This document shows, in pieces, positions 43,867 through 54,084 of a stretch of DNA of 64,000 bases. Where the stretch lies: positions 110,055 through 174,054 of the forward strand of contig NW_025777615.1 of assembly GCF_021130785.1 (NCBI RefSeq). Reading direction: 5' to 3'. A program made the position numbers and the translations under genes. Position 1 is the stretch's first letter. Each line of letters begins with the position of its first letter. The DNA is from Homalodisca vitripennis (lineage: Eukaryota > Arthropoda > Insecta > Hemiptera > Cicadellidae). The notes below the pieces were generated by a model that saw only the letters and a list, made by a program, of their open reading frames with translations, was not told where the DNA came from and made no database searches.

Positions 43867-46413
43867 CAGGGTGATTCATGAAGTTTCTCCTCCCCCCACT
43901 TCTACAGCACATTGTACTAGTAAAAATAATGAAAAAATGTTATATATAAACATAGGTCCGAAAAACGCTTCGTTAGCGAGTTACAGCTAGCGAAAGATTT
44001 CGCCTGAATTCCTGGGTAAAGAGTAAAATAAAGCAATACTGAACTTTTTGGAAAGGTTAATTAAGTAAGAAATATCGTGGATTATTATGTATTTTTACCT
44101 GATAAAGCTAATAAAATAGGTTTCAGAACTGTACCTGTAGCAGTTTTCGAGGGATTCAGGGTTAAATGCAAAAAAATGGGGCACGAAACAATGTTTTTTT
44201 AAGGTTTGATGTACAATAACTTTGTTAAATGGGTAATAAATACATAAAAATCAACAAACATTAATTGTAGAGGATTTAATTCTGAGAAACTTGATATAAT
44301 CAAAGTCTAAAATAAAAACCGAAATAAGTACTAAAAAATCGATTTTATTCAGTATAATACATTACTAGCTGTAAAGAAATACCGTACGGTATTTAGTTAA
44401 AATAAAGCAAAAACAAAATGTTTGTTCCTTAATGATGAGATAAATTGAGAAAACAAGATTTACTGTTAAATAAATTTGTTTGTAAATAAAAATATCATGT
44501 TTTATTACGTTGTATTTTTTTTAATAAAAATTTTACATCAAATGTTCGAAAATAAATGAAGCAAACATTTTTCCCATTATTGTTTACTAATCATCGAAAT
44601 GCAGATTTTTTATTTTATTAATTTCTAAGTTTGGTAACGCACGAATAAACAGCTGATCAATAATGGTATTTTGTACTGTTACGTTAGAACTGTGTATTAG
44701 TGGTGTTTTTGCAAGCTACAGCAGGAGATCGGGTTCTGTGAATCGTGTTATTAAATTCAATTTTTTCTGTGAGTTATAATTCGATTGTTTATTCAGCGAA
44801 AAAATGCCCTTACTTATTTACACCAGAGGAATACGCTGATATGGTTTTTATTTTGGGTTACTGTAATGGTAATGCTAGAGCTGCTGTAGAAGAATATTAA
44901 CTACGTTACCCTAATAGGAGGATTCCAGATACCAAAACAATTTCAGGAACTTTTCGTACTCTTCGGGAAACAGGATCACTACCAAGTACTAGAACCAATT
45001 ATGAACGAGCTGTCCAACTTGATGATGATATTGTTATTAATGCTGTTCATCGCAGTCCAGGTGTAAGTACACGACGTATTTCTAGGCGGATAGGAGTTTC
45101 GCAGTCAAACGGTGTGGAGGTCAACTTAATCGAAACAAATTTTATATCCGTTTCATAAACCAACAAAAGGTTCAACATCTACAGCTAGGGGATGGTCCGC
45201 TTTCGCTTGGAGTTTTGCAACTTTTTGAATATTAATAATCAACTCTACAAGCGTATTTTGTTTACGGATGAGGCACAATTCACTCGGGATGGTGTCAATA
45301 AACTTGCACAATGAACACTCATGGGCAGAAGAAAATCCACATGAGGTAGTGGAACAGAACTTTCAACACCGATTTAGCGTCAATGTCTGGTGTGGCCTTT
45401 TGCACACATCGGCTGATTGGAACTTTCATATTACCTAAAATGCTGAGTTCTATTTGCATTTCCTTCAAGAAGAGATGCCGAAGCTGTTAGAGAATGTTCC
45501 TTTACATCTCAGACAAAAATTTTGTACTTCCAGCATGACGGAGCACCTCCCCACTTTTCACGTGCCGTTTCTGCTTACTTAAATCATCAATTTCCTGAAC
45601 ACTGGATTGGTCGTGGAGGGCCTTACCCTTGGCCACCAAGATCACCAGATCTATCTCCATTGGATTATTGCATCTGGGGATGGATGAAAGACATTGTATA
45701 CAAGACAAAAGTGAATTCTCGTGATGAATTAATTGCCCGTATTATGGATTCGGCTATGCAGATACAGGGAAGTCCTGAAAAATTAAGAAACGCAGCAAAA
45801 GCAATACACAAACGTGCTGCAAAATGTATTGATAATGATGGCCTCATTTTCGAACATCTATTATAAAAAGGTGCGTACGGTTGGCCCAACCTGATTAATT
45901 TTGCTTAAAACTACTAATGTATTATACTGAATAAAAATCGATTATTTTTTTTGGTACTTATTTCTGTTTTATTTTAGACTTTGATTATATCAATTTTCTC
46001 AGAATTAAATTCTCTACAATTTAATGTCTGTTGATGTTATGTATTTATTACCAATTTAACAAAGTTATTGTACATCAAACTTAAAAAAACATTGTTTCGT
46101 GCCCCAATTTTTTTTGCATTTAACCCTGAATCCCTCGAAAACTGCTACAGGTACAGTTCTGAAACCTATTTTATTAGCTTTATCAGGTAAAAATACATAA
46201 GAATCCACGATATTTTCTTACTTAATTAACCTTTCGAAAAGTTCAGTATGGCTTTATTTTACTCTTTACCCAGGAATTCAGGCGAAATCTTTCGCTAGCT
46301 GTAACTCGCTAACGAAGCGTTTTTCGGACCTATGTTTATATAAAAATTTTTCATTATTTTTTACTAGTACAATGTGCTGTAGAAGTGGGGGGAGAACTTC
46401 ATGAATCACCCTG
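43867..46413 (+). mobile_element. Tc1/mariner-type element with ~500-bp inverted repeats
   Basis: Ends CAGGGTGATTCATGAAGTTT and its inverse, flanked by TA inside short TA runs. The two arms (43867-44362 and 45914-46413) are complementary over about 500 bp with few differences, far longer than the about 30 bp of typical mariners. A broken transposase lies between them on the plus strand. The close match of the arms suggests fairly recent arrival or gene conversion between arms. It sits in intron 1 of the F-box gene. Confidence 0.93.
44804..45866 (+). pseudogene. Mariner-family transposase, broken
   Basis: Starts at ATG 44804 (MPLLIYT), then shifts frame to EEYADMVFILGYCNGNARAA, an HTH domain with an in-frame TAA, PNRRIPDTKTISGTFRTLRE and RSPGVSTRRISRRIGVSQS. 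The catalytic half has ILFTDEAQF (first Asp, about 45258), then at 45522-45866 YFQHDGAPPHFSRAVSAYL and WPPRSPDLSPLDYCIWGW. By my count 41 residues separate the second Asp (QHD) from the Asp of SPLD, consistent with DD41D (rosa-type) transposases; this assignment is inference. At least three frameshifts and several stops in 45100-45520 make it a pseudogene. Confidence 0.85.
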
Positions 46414-46891
46414 TATATATACACACACTAAAGATATAGAATTACCTTCACTACGCCCTTATAGAATTACAGTCTTAAAAGTAAAAAATCTAATAATATT
46501 TCTAAAAAGCCAATCTTATAATTTTTAATTTAAATTATAGGATAACTAATTATGAGGTTGTGATTTTCAAGGTACAGTTCCAATGCCATAGTAACACCAA
46601 ACTCTGCACCTTAACTTCCATTCTGGACAGTCACGGCATGCAACAGAAAATTAAGGGTGTGGAGACTCCTTTTCTCAAATTGTTTGTTTTTTTAATGGTT
46701 TATTGCAACAAAAATTTCTTCAATATTTCTAAACTTATATACAGGAAAAATCTAATGGCATTAAATATTGACAAGTTTAAGTAAGAATTCTTGTGTTATT
46801 GGTTATTTCTTTCACTCGCACTTCACTAAATATTCAATTAGTTGAAAACGTACGTATGACTTAAATGTGTTAAAGTTAAAAATGTAATTAC

Positions 46892-47274
46892 CTGCAAATT
46901 TCTCTCAAAACTGGAACTACATCATCAACTGATACCAAGTTCACAGATTTTAGTTGTGGAGCATTGTGTAACATGAAGCAAATATCCTTCGATGAAATTA
47001 GTTTTCCTTCAAAACTTACGTCTCTGCATAATAAAGAACGCGATGATACACGTTTCCACTTTTCACAAACTAAAGGTATGTTGTTGCACAAATCTTTATC
47101 ATCCACATAAGAAAATATTTTAGTCAGCACTTCAGAAGAAATAGACTGTATATTATTGGACTTTCTCATAGTAACATTTTGGTATAAGAATTGGAGACGG
47201 TTAGAACTCCCGCAAATGGATCTTAGAGAAGTTTGTTTTACAGTAAATGTCACGCTAACAAAAATTGCATTCAA
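46892..47274 (-). CDS. F-box/LRR protein, exon 1 with F-box
   Basis: Minus-strand first coding exon. After about 35 poorly conserved residues comes an F-box: SISSEVLTKIFSYVDDKDL, NNIPLVCEKWKRVSSRSLL, CRDVSFEGK (pattern LPxEVLxxIFSYLxxxDL...VCKxWxxL). It is followed by the first leucine-rich stretch FMLHNAPQLKSVNLVSVDD and VVPVLREICR. F-box proteins link substrates to SKP1-CUL1 ubiquitin ligases; LRRs bind the substrate. ATG 47274 is the most upstream in frame; the inner ATG at 47169 would also leave the F-box whole. The donor is GCAG/GTAATT. The full gene would span 30130-47274 and about 330 residues. The exact family member is not recognised. Confidence 0.75.
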
Positions 47275-47636
47275 ACTAGACTGATTTTTCTTTTAGCATA
47301 GCTGGTTTAAGAAAATAAATTATGTAGCTGTAATTAACAGCTGGAGCTCCCGAAAAACTCGTTTAAGAGGTGAAATCGTTGATGCATTTTCTCCATTATT
47401 AATTATTTGTTTAGTTTTTGTGTATACAATCTAACAAATATTTTTTAAATTAAGTTTTATGGCGATGGGTGCATATATGAAAATAAGTGAGGAAAATAAC
47501 TGACAAATGTACATAAGGGATACCACTGCCGTCTTGAGATTGCCACACGTGTGAGCATAGAGCAAAGCCTTTGTGGAACAATTTGTTGTACTATTTTCAC
47601 TTTCAGTAAGAATAGATCATCTCAAATCCTATTAAA
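47275..47636. other. Upstream region of F-box gene
   Basis: 360 bp between the F-box ATG and a MITE; no clear promoter motif. Confidence 0.4.
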
Positions 47637-48391
47637 AACCTTTTGGTACTTTGGGATTATACCGACCACACCCAGACATGAATCGTTATTTCACATTTCG
47701 TTTCTACTGATTACTAGATTAGCGTAGAACAATATTTCGTCAATATAAAACAGGAATTGTCTTATCGCAAACCCCTCCCCATCCTCAGACAGAGGTCAAA
47801 GTCGAGCGTCTAGTAGATAACGTGATTTGCAGTCTCGCCGCCCGTTTCAGCTGGTGCATCGCTTTGTTGTACTTCCGTGTTTTACCTCTACATTTCTCCA
47901 AACACAAAAATTCAACAAAAACAATCATTTACCAAACTAAACTCTTTATTAAAAAAACACTAAAAACTTGTTTTTATTCTTGATCACATTCCGCCACCCA
48001 AAATGCGAGTGCCTCCGGCCATCAGCGCGGGCATTGACAGCACCTTCGGTGCTGCCCCGCGCTGATGTCGACGAAAGAAAAACATCCCTCGAGATAGTAC
48101 CTATCAGTAAAATATCAAATTCTAGAGGGGCTAATCAGAAATATAAATTGAATTGTAATGGAAAGGCAATTATGTACCGTGCAAATCACGTGATGCCGCG
48201 CGGCCTGCCGTAATCAGGATTCTCGAGAAAGATAAGATAACAGCGATCACAATACCTGGAAATGCTTGTAAGTTTGTAATTTTGTAATTGAAGAGTTGTT
48301 TTTTCGTTCTATCATGTTTGTTTCTATAAATTTCTATTTTTGTGTTCTTCATACTAGTGTGGTCGGTATAATCCCAAAGTACCAACCTTTT
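47637..48391 (-). mobile_element. hAT-type MITE, copy A
   Basis: 739-bp element (47645-48383) with ends GGTACTTTGGGATTATACCG and the exact inverse. It is flanked by a perfect 8-bp duplication AACCTTTT (47637-47644, 48384-48391), the hAT hallmark. It is inverted relative to copies B and C. The centre has a GC-rich palindromic core (CATCAGCGCGGG ... CCCGCGCTGATG, about 48022-48067) that differs among copies. The open frames inside (for example 47968-48213) recur as mere repeat sequence and are not accepted as genes. It interrupts sequence downstream of a SINE head. Confidence 0.93.
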
Positions 48392-48487
48392 TTATTATCT
48401 TTTAAGCTTCAGCTTAATTTATGTAGACTTCGATATACACTGGTATATTCTCAAAGTGCACACACTGTTTCGTGCCTATATATTATT

Positions 48488-48572
48488 GGCCTTCCCCGGT
48501 ATTTGAACCCGTGATCTCTCAGTTAAAGAGCCGAGACTACAACCATTAGCCTACGGAGGAGGACAATATAAC
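48488..48572 (-). mobile_element. tRNA-derived SINE head
   Basis: On the minus strand a tRNA-like block has an A box (TAGGCTAATGG), an anticodon-like stem (CTCGG ... CTGAG) and a B box (GGTTCAAATACC), spaced as in a tRNA. The 3' acceptor strand does not pair well with the 5' end and no CCA-adjacent stem is evident, so I read it as the RNA polymerase III promoter head of a SINE and not a working tRNA gene. Its body to the left (48400-48487) ends at copy A of the MITE. Confidence 0.6.
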
Positions 48573-49255
48573 GTTTATGGTAGATAGGGGACGATTCTCG
48601 ATTAGTTACCGACTGAGTGGGATAAAAAATTGGTTAAGACCTTTATTGCTTCTCTAACATCCATTCTTACAGAATTATTAGAAAAACCGTTATTAATTAT
48701 AGTTTTTGCTAGATTCAAACAAACCAACCTCTAAAGATATTCCTACTTCATATTCAGGTAAAAGTAATGCATGTTATACCCGGAAAAGTAGTTACTTCTT
48801 ACAATATATGGCCCTGCAATGTATGTCTGAAATAAGATATTAATATATAATAGATTTGAAGTCTGTATCGATGTTTGGAAATCACTATACTACTTCAAAT
48901 ATCTCTTTAGGCAATCTAAAAGATGTTCCAATGAGAACATAAAATATGCTTTTATTCAATGAATGTATGACGGGAGATAAGGAAAACATCCAAAACAATG
49001 ATCCTTAGGAGTTGAGATAGGTGGTCTTAAAGCTTGTTCCGTGGTTTGAGGCCGTTTACAATCGATGGCTGTAAAGCGCATCGCGGACGGTTCAATAGAT
49101 TAGAACTAGTCAGCGTAGAAGAGCTACAAAACAAAGAAAAAGAAAACAGAAGGAGTGGATGGTGACAGTGTCCCCTTTAAAAACCACTATGACCTTCCTT
49201 CGTTTCCTCCTTGCTTCGTAGTTGACGGACCAGCGGCAGGAACCGCATCCGTTGT
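48573..49255. other. Unannotated stretch before Penelope-like element
   Basis: Nothing recognisable until about 49255, where Penelope RT similarity begins. The lost 5' half of that element may be represented here by decayed sequence. Confidence 0.4.
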
Positions 49256-50633
49256 CTATGAAGGGAACTAAGTTATGTAATGAGGCTTTCTTCATCGAGC
49301 CTTTGGAAAGAAAGGACTTTCTCTCGGGCTTATTTTGAGTTAGAGGGTAAAATTTACCGTCAAGATGAGGGGATGTTAATGGGTTCTCCACTGTCTCCTA
49401 TTTTCGCCAATATCTTTATGGAGGAATTTGAGCGAAAAGCTTTGGCTTCAGCTCAGTTCAAACCGAAGATTTGGTGGAGGTATGTGGATGATTTGTTATT
49501 TTTTCTCATGGAGACATTGAATTAAATAATTGTTTGAATCACATTAATAGTATTTCTCCTTCCATCCGCCTCAAAATGGAAGTGGAAGTCCAAAACAAGC
49601 TTCCCTTTTTGGATGTGTGGTGTATTAAGAGATAGGGATGTTCTTAAGACAACTGTTTTTCGAAAGATAACACAGACAGGAAAATATTTAAATTATCAAT
49701 CCAACCATCAAAAAATCTGCCAAAGAAGGAGTAGCCTACTCGTTGTTTGATAGAGCAAAGAGATTGTGCTCAGATAAAGATGGATAAAGATAAGAGGAAT
49801 TTAAGAAAGTTGAATCGGATCTCAGAAGCAATGGATACCCTCAATTAGTAATAAATAAGTGCAAACGAACCAGAAGAATCATTCCTGAGTCAGAAAAAAC
49901 AGAATTGTGATAAATTTGCGTTTATGTCAATCCCTTATGGTGCCAGGATTATCGGAGAAAATTAGAAGAGTAGGTAGAAAGTACAACATTAGAACCGCGT
50001 TTTAAAAACACACAACACCCTTAGACAAAATCTCGTAAAAACAAAACCAAAAAATTGCACACATGATTCCAAAAACTGTGTTTACAGTATAAAATGTAGT
50101 TGAAATTGGGAATACATAGGCGAGACAAAAAGACCACTAAACGTAAGGATAAAAGAGCACAAAGAAAACACGAGAAAGGGTCTCACAGAAAAGTCAAAAA
50201 TTGCACACCATTGTTGGTCCGAAGACCATCATATGAATTGGGATGAACCCAACATAATACATCGGGAACCACATTTCTTCAAAAGGAAATTAATTGAGGC
50301 AACATACATTAAATTGGCAGATCAACCAATCAGTCGAGATTAGGTCGCTTTGGTTGCCGATTCTAAAAAATGAACTAAAGAGAAAACCAAAAGTATCAAA
50401 AAGATCAGATATTTGTAATAAACTAATGCGGAGTCACAATATGGTTTTAAGAAGTTTCATCTCGCATGAAACAATAATAACGAAAGGGCCCATTCCTGTC
50501 CCCTTTCCTTTTTATTTCCGCTATCTTGTTTTTGTCTGCCGTGACGATTACCATTGGTTGTGCCCTCTGGTCAGTCGTTGGTGGTTAGTAGACGAATGAA
50601 GACCTGTATTCCGTAGTTCAGTTTTAATGATTA
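49255..50633 (+). pseudogene. Penelope-like element: RT and GIY-YIG, 5'-truncated
   Basis: Plus-strand relic. RT core: FELEGKIYRQDEGMLMGSPL, SPIFANIFMEEFERKAL and WWRYVDDLLF (catalytic YVDD, 49480-49500). It continues as SHGDIELNNCLNHINSI, QNKLPFLDVW, TTVFRKITQTGKYLNYQSNH and, after shifts, YNIRTAF. The GIY-YIG nuclease at 50075-50340 has CVYSIKCS, WEYIGETKRPLNVRIKEHK, IAHHCWSEDHHMNWD and REPHFFKRKLIEATYIKLAD. The order RT then GIY-YIG is diagnostic for Penelope-like elements. Several frameshifts and stops (for example near 49636 and 49990) inactivate it. The 3' UTR starts about 50490 and is cut at about 50633 by LINE sequence. Confidence 0.9.
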
Positions 50634-51054
50634 TTTATTTATTAACGGCAATATACCATTTTACATATAAGGATATTAAGATAGCAATATATATTATAGA
50701 AAAAATACAAAAGTATAAATAAGGAACAATACAATAACATGTTGCAAGCACGCCAACCAACATGTGTAGCTATAAGCCAAATCAATAAGCAAACTTAGTA
50801 TACTGAAACAGTGGTTCAATAAATAGTGTTAACACTAGGAAAATCATTTATATAACAATAACAGTATTAACAATAATAGCAAACATAACCGTAACAATGA
50901 AACAACGCTAACGTACATTAACATAAAGCAACCAGTAAACTCGTGGTAATAAATAACATTAATAGACTATATAAGGTAATCGAATCTAATAATAATAAAC
51001 AAAATATAGAAGATAAGGTATACAACACTATAAACAATAATATAATATAACGAC

Positions 51055-51333
51055 TTAGAAAGTAAATTGATTAGACTCAGATGGAAGCGAGAGGGCTTGC
51101 CTCCTGAAAGTCTGGTGGGTCATTCCAAAGAACTCCAGTTGAGATCCATTTCTCAAGCGCATAAGACGAGGGACTGTGCTGTGGTAGGCATACACAGTGT
51201 GATAGTGATGTCTGCTAAAAGTCTGTGTCAGGCGAGTTTTCTGTGGAATATGGATGTCGATCAGCTGATGGAGCTCGGGGCTGTTAAATAAGTCCTTATT
51301 CGTGTGTGTCCGTTCATTGTGATAGGTAGTCAA
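51055..51333 (-). pseudogene. LINE reverse transcriptase C-terminus, second type
   Basis: Minus-strand frame reading DLFNSPELHQLIDIHIPQKT, RLTQTFSRHHYHTVYAYHS, TVPRLMRLRNG and LEFFGMTHQTFRRQALSL. This is the C-terminal tail of an RT-only LINE (pattern ...INSPxLLxxIxxxVP...TRxxxxFxxxxxxTxYxxxSPxxRLxRLxN...DxF...FRRxxLxxL). It lies right after a related but different tail (51391-51813), so either two truncated insertions are nested or one element carries a duplicated tail. No RT core remains. Confidence 0.7.
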
Positions 51334-51390
51334 CGTACTGTTAAAGAACTTCTTTGCAGCCTCGTGAGATTAGCGTCCATCCCTTGTTTG

Positions 51391-51813
51391 TCAAGAAAGA
51401 AGAGAGAAGGCCTGCCGGCGAACCTGGTGAAGTCCATCGAAGAACAGGTCACACCCAGACGCAACCTGATTTCCCAGGCGAATAAACCTTGCGAAAGGAC
51501 TGTTGAAGTCGAAGTTGGTTGAGTGGTATCTTCGACCCAGCAGATCTCGAGATCTTGTGTTTGCCGGAACTCTGAGGTCGATTTCAGCTAGGAGATCTGG
51601 ACAGTTCATGCGACCATTCACTATCTTCCAGAGAAGGACAACATCAGCCACGTCACGTCGCAGGGCAAGAGGTGACAAGTTCAGATTGCTGGACAGTTCC
51701 TCCACAGGCACATCAAGATAGGCAAAACCCAGCCGGACACCAATCAAGCGAAGAAAACGCCTTTGTAGAGCCTCCAGTCTCGTCCTATTGCCAACAGTGT
51801 AAGGCGACCACAC
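51391..51813 (-). pseudogene. LINE reverse transcriptase C-terminus, first type
   Basis: Minus-strand 140-residue frame starting MWSPYTVGNRTRLEALQRRF with LRLIGVRLGFAY, DVADVVLLWKIVNGRMNCPD, LLAEIDLRVPANTRSRDLL, FNSPFARFIRLGNQV and RRQAFSLLS. VWSPY...R.E..QRRFLR is the standard post-RT segment of arthropod RT-only non-LTR elements. The frame is intact to its stop but lacks the polymerase core, so it is a 5'-truncated copy. Arginine-rich composition and higher GC than the surroundings suggest a younger insertion than the Penelope host. Confidence 0.85.
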
Positions 51814-51825
51814 GGGAATTTAGAT

Positions 51826-52120
51826 TAGTGTTGTGTATAGTTTTTTATTAAGTGCATGTTTATAGAGTTAGTGAAGTTGACAAACAACATGGTGGTTGTG
51901 GTTCCTGACTTAGGCTTGCCACAACGCTTTGTAAGATTAGTTTATTTTAACCTAGTTTGTAATTATGTATTAGGCTAGTTCTTTACCTGAAAAGGGATCA
52001 GATTGCAGATCTCGAAACGTAGTGTTTACTGATTTCTTGTTTGACTGAACGATGGCAAATGTCCGGAAAAATCCTGTTTCCTTCACAATCCTTCAATCGT
52101 CAAAAATGACCTTCAAACAA
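51826..52120 (+). mobile_element. Penelope-like 3' tail, continuation after LINE
   Basis: Continues the element interrupted at 50633: TTTAGATTAGTGTTGTG, AACATGGTGGTTGTGG, TATTTTAACCTAGTTTGTAA, GAACGATGGCAAATGTCC. It matches the uninterrupted copy at 20.9-21.2 kb (opposite strand). It contains a hammerhead-like hairpin near 51986-52021. Confidence 0.85.
51986..52021 (+). ncRNA. Degenerate hammerhead-like hairpin in Penelope tail
   Basis: CCTGAAAAG, stem GGGATC/GATCTC around AGATTGCA, then GAAACG. Compared with the copy at 21.03 kb, the second stem position changed from A-U to G-U, so pairing is kept. The CUGANGA core is damaged (CTGAAAA), so no activity is expected. Confidence 0.4.
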
Positions 52121-52536
52121 AGAATTTCTCTCGGAGATATCAAAACAAAGGTCAAACCCTAGTGTATGGAGATTTAAATAAGATATGTGCAGAAAATCAC
52201 ATCAGGAGGCAGCTGTTTCGAGTTCGTGAAAAAATTCCAAAGAAAAGGTTTATTACTTGGAAAGGTACACTTCTGTAATGCGCTAAATTGAATGCCCGGA
52301 TCAACTGTTAATGTCCGCAGTCTTGAGCTTCTGGTTACATTTTAGGTGCGTAACATAGAGTATTTTACTGAAGTAGACTAGGATGTAAATGTTGCAAATT
52401 GAAAACGTTTTTGGCGCAACTGCGGGTAAAGATAAAGTTATCTTATCTAAACCAAACCTGAGGGAACAATTTCCTGAGTTAATTTAAATGAGTGGGCACT
52501 CCGCAAATCGTTTAAAGAACGTCGGTCAAGGTAGAA
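52121..52536. other. Unannotated stretch
   Basis: 416 bp with no recognised gene or repeat between the Penelope tail and copy B of the MITE. Confidence 0.5.
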
Positions 52537-53304
52537 TTTATTGGGGTACTTTGGGATTATACCGACCACACTAGTATGAAGAACACAAAAATAGAAATTT
52601 ATAGAAACAAACATGATAGAACGAAAAAACAACTCTTCAATTACAAAATTACAAACTTACAAGCATTTCCAGGTATTGTGATCGGTATTGTTGTCGCTGT
52701 TATCTTATCTTTCTCGAGAATCCTGATTACGGCAGGCCGCGCGGCATCACGTGATTTGCACGGTACATAATTGCCTTTCCATTACAATTCAATTTATATT
52801 TCTGATTAGCCCCTCTAGAATTTGATATTTTACTGATAGGTACTATCTCGAGGGATGTTTTTCTTTCATCGACATCAGCGCGGGGCAGCACCGTGCTGCC
52901 AAGGCCCGCGCTGATGGCCGGAGGCACTCGCATTTTGGGTGGCGGAATGTGATCAAGAATAAAAAACAAGTTTTTTAGTGTTTTTTTAATAAAGAGTTTA
53001 GTTTGGTAAATGATTGTTTTTTGTTGAATTTTTGTGTTTGGAGAAATGTAGAGGTAAAACACGGAAGTACAACAAAAGCGATGCACCAGCTGAACGGGCG
53101 GCGAGACTGCAATCACGTTATCTACTAGACGCTCGACTTTGACCTCTGTCTGAGGATGGGGAGGGGTTTGCGATAAGACAATTCCTGTTTTATATTGACG
53201 AAATATTGTTCTAAACGCTAATCTAGTAATCAGTAGAAAACGAAATGTGAAATAACGATTCATGTCTGGGTGTGGTCGGTATAATCCCAAAGTACCTTTA
53301 TTGG
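52537..53304 (+). mobile_element. hAT-type MITE, copy B
   Basis: 752-bp element (52545-53296) with the same ends as copies A and C and a perfect 8-bp duplication TTTATTGG (52537-52544, 53297-53304). The central core reads GACATCAGCGCGGGGCAGCA then TGCTGCCAAGGCCCGCGCTG, a palindrome different from those of A and C. A 187-residue minus-strand frame (52727-53290) crosses it end to end, inverted repeats included; copies A and C break the same frame, so it is not accepted as a gene. Confidence 0.94.
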
Positions 53305-53756
53305 ATTTAGTGCCATGCTCTATCCTGTATGACAGTCATTCGCTGTTTACTTTTTATGATCGGTCACTATCAAACAACTTGCAAGGATTGTTACTAAAAA
53401 AAATAGAGTGTGTACGTGCATTGCAGCATGAAACAGTTCACTTGAAAAGAGACTGTACGTTGATAAGCCTTTTTTTCTATGTAAGAAGAATAACGCGAAG
53501 TCCGTCAGAGCTCCAACGGCAATGAGGGCCGAGGCTTAAAAAAACGTAGGCCCGCCAGCTAGCAAACAGAAGAAGAAAAATAATGTTTTGCTTGTTTATG
53601 AATTTCTGCAGTTGAAACTTAACCTAGAAATAAGTGTACTAGTGTATGATAAGAACGACTGAGTTTTATATCATCATTATTATGTGTTGATACAAAATTA
53701 GTTAATAGTCAGTTCTTCTATTGAATACATCTTTAGTAATTTTAACTGATTTCAGA
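53305..53756. other. Upstream region of possible PCID2-like gene
   Basis: 450 bp with a locally GC-richer patch (about 53480-53560) that could be a promoter or untranslated first exon. No motif is decisive. An acceptor-like TGATTTCAG ends at 53755. Confidence 0.35.
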
Positions 53757-53789
53757 ATGTCGCAATCATTGTCCAGCTATTTCAGTATG
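53757..53789 (+). CDS. Possible PCID2/Thp1-like protein, exon 1
   Basis: Tiny coding exon MSQSLSSYFSM, starting at ATG 53757 and ending at donor ATG/GTAAGA in phase 0. With the next exon it gives SLSSYFSMVNNAWRNK, resembling the N-terminus of insect PCID2 (PCI-domain subunit of the TREX-2 mRNA export complex), where a short ...YL..V..AW..K.G..LAE segment opens the protein. Evidence is splice phase plus a weak family pattern. The rest would lie beyond 57.7 kb, probably outside this window. Confidence 0.4.
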
Positions 53790-54084
53790 GTAAGATTTCG
53801 GTTTTATTTAGTAGGCTATTTGGTAATATTCATGCAGTGAAGAAAACACTTAATAGTTTACTTTAAAAAATGAACAAGGATTCCCTGTAGAGTTGCAGAA
53901 TAATAAACGGCCACGATAAACAAATCAGCTATGAATATCTAAACTATTGAATATATACAAATCTATAGATATTCATAATTAATATTAACTGTTTTTATTT
54001 TACAGAAAAATAATATTGTTTAGCACAATCTTAAAAGCATATAACGTAAGTGGGTTGGACATTATTGTTCTAAATTTAATAAAA
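53790..54084 (+). other. Intron of possible PCID2-like gene, first part
   Basis: AT-rich, nothing recognised. The full intron would run to 57623. Confidence 0.4.

Larger units (their letters stand above)
43792..46891 (-). other. F-box/LRR intron 1
   Basis: 3.1-kb intron, donor GCAG/GTAATT on the minus strand. Most of it is the mariner-type transposon at 43867-46413. The remaining 0.48 kb next to exon 1 (46414-46891) has no recognised feature. Confidence 0.7.
50634..51825 (-). mobile_element. LINE 3' fragment(s) inserted into Penelope-like element
   Basis: This insertion separates two parts of the Penelope tail that are continuous at 20.9-21.4 kb. On the minus strand it holds two LINE C-terminal segments in tandem (51391-51813 and 51055-51333) followed by about 420 bp of AT-rich 3' UTR. 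It ends at about 50634 in an (AATAA)-like tail, as expected for a 5'-truncated non-LTR insertion. No clear target duplication can be fixed by eye. Confidence 0.8.

Noticed and set aside
48488..48572. Functional tRNA gene
   Set aside because: The boxes are present but the anticodon loop appears to have eight bases and the acceptor stem does not pair; a SINE head is more likely.
52727..53290. 187-residue minus-strand open frame
   Set aside because: It runs through both ends of MITE copy B; copies A and C break the frame, and it has no recognisable domain.
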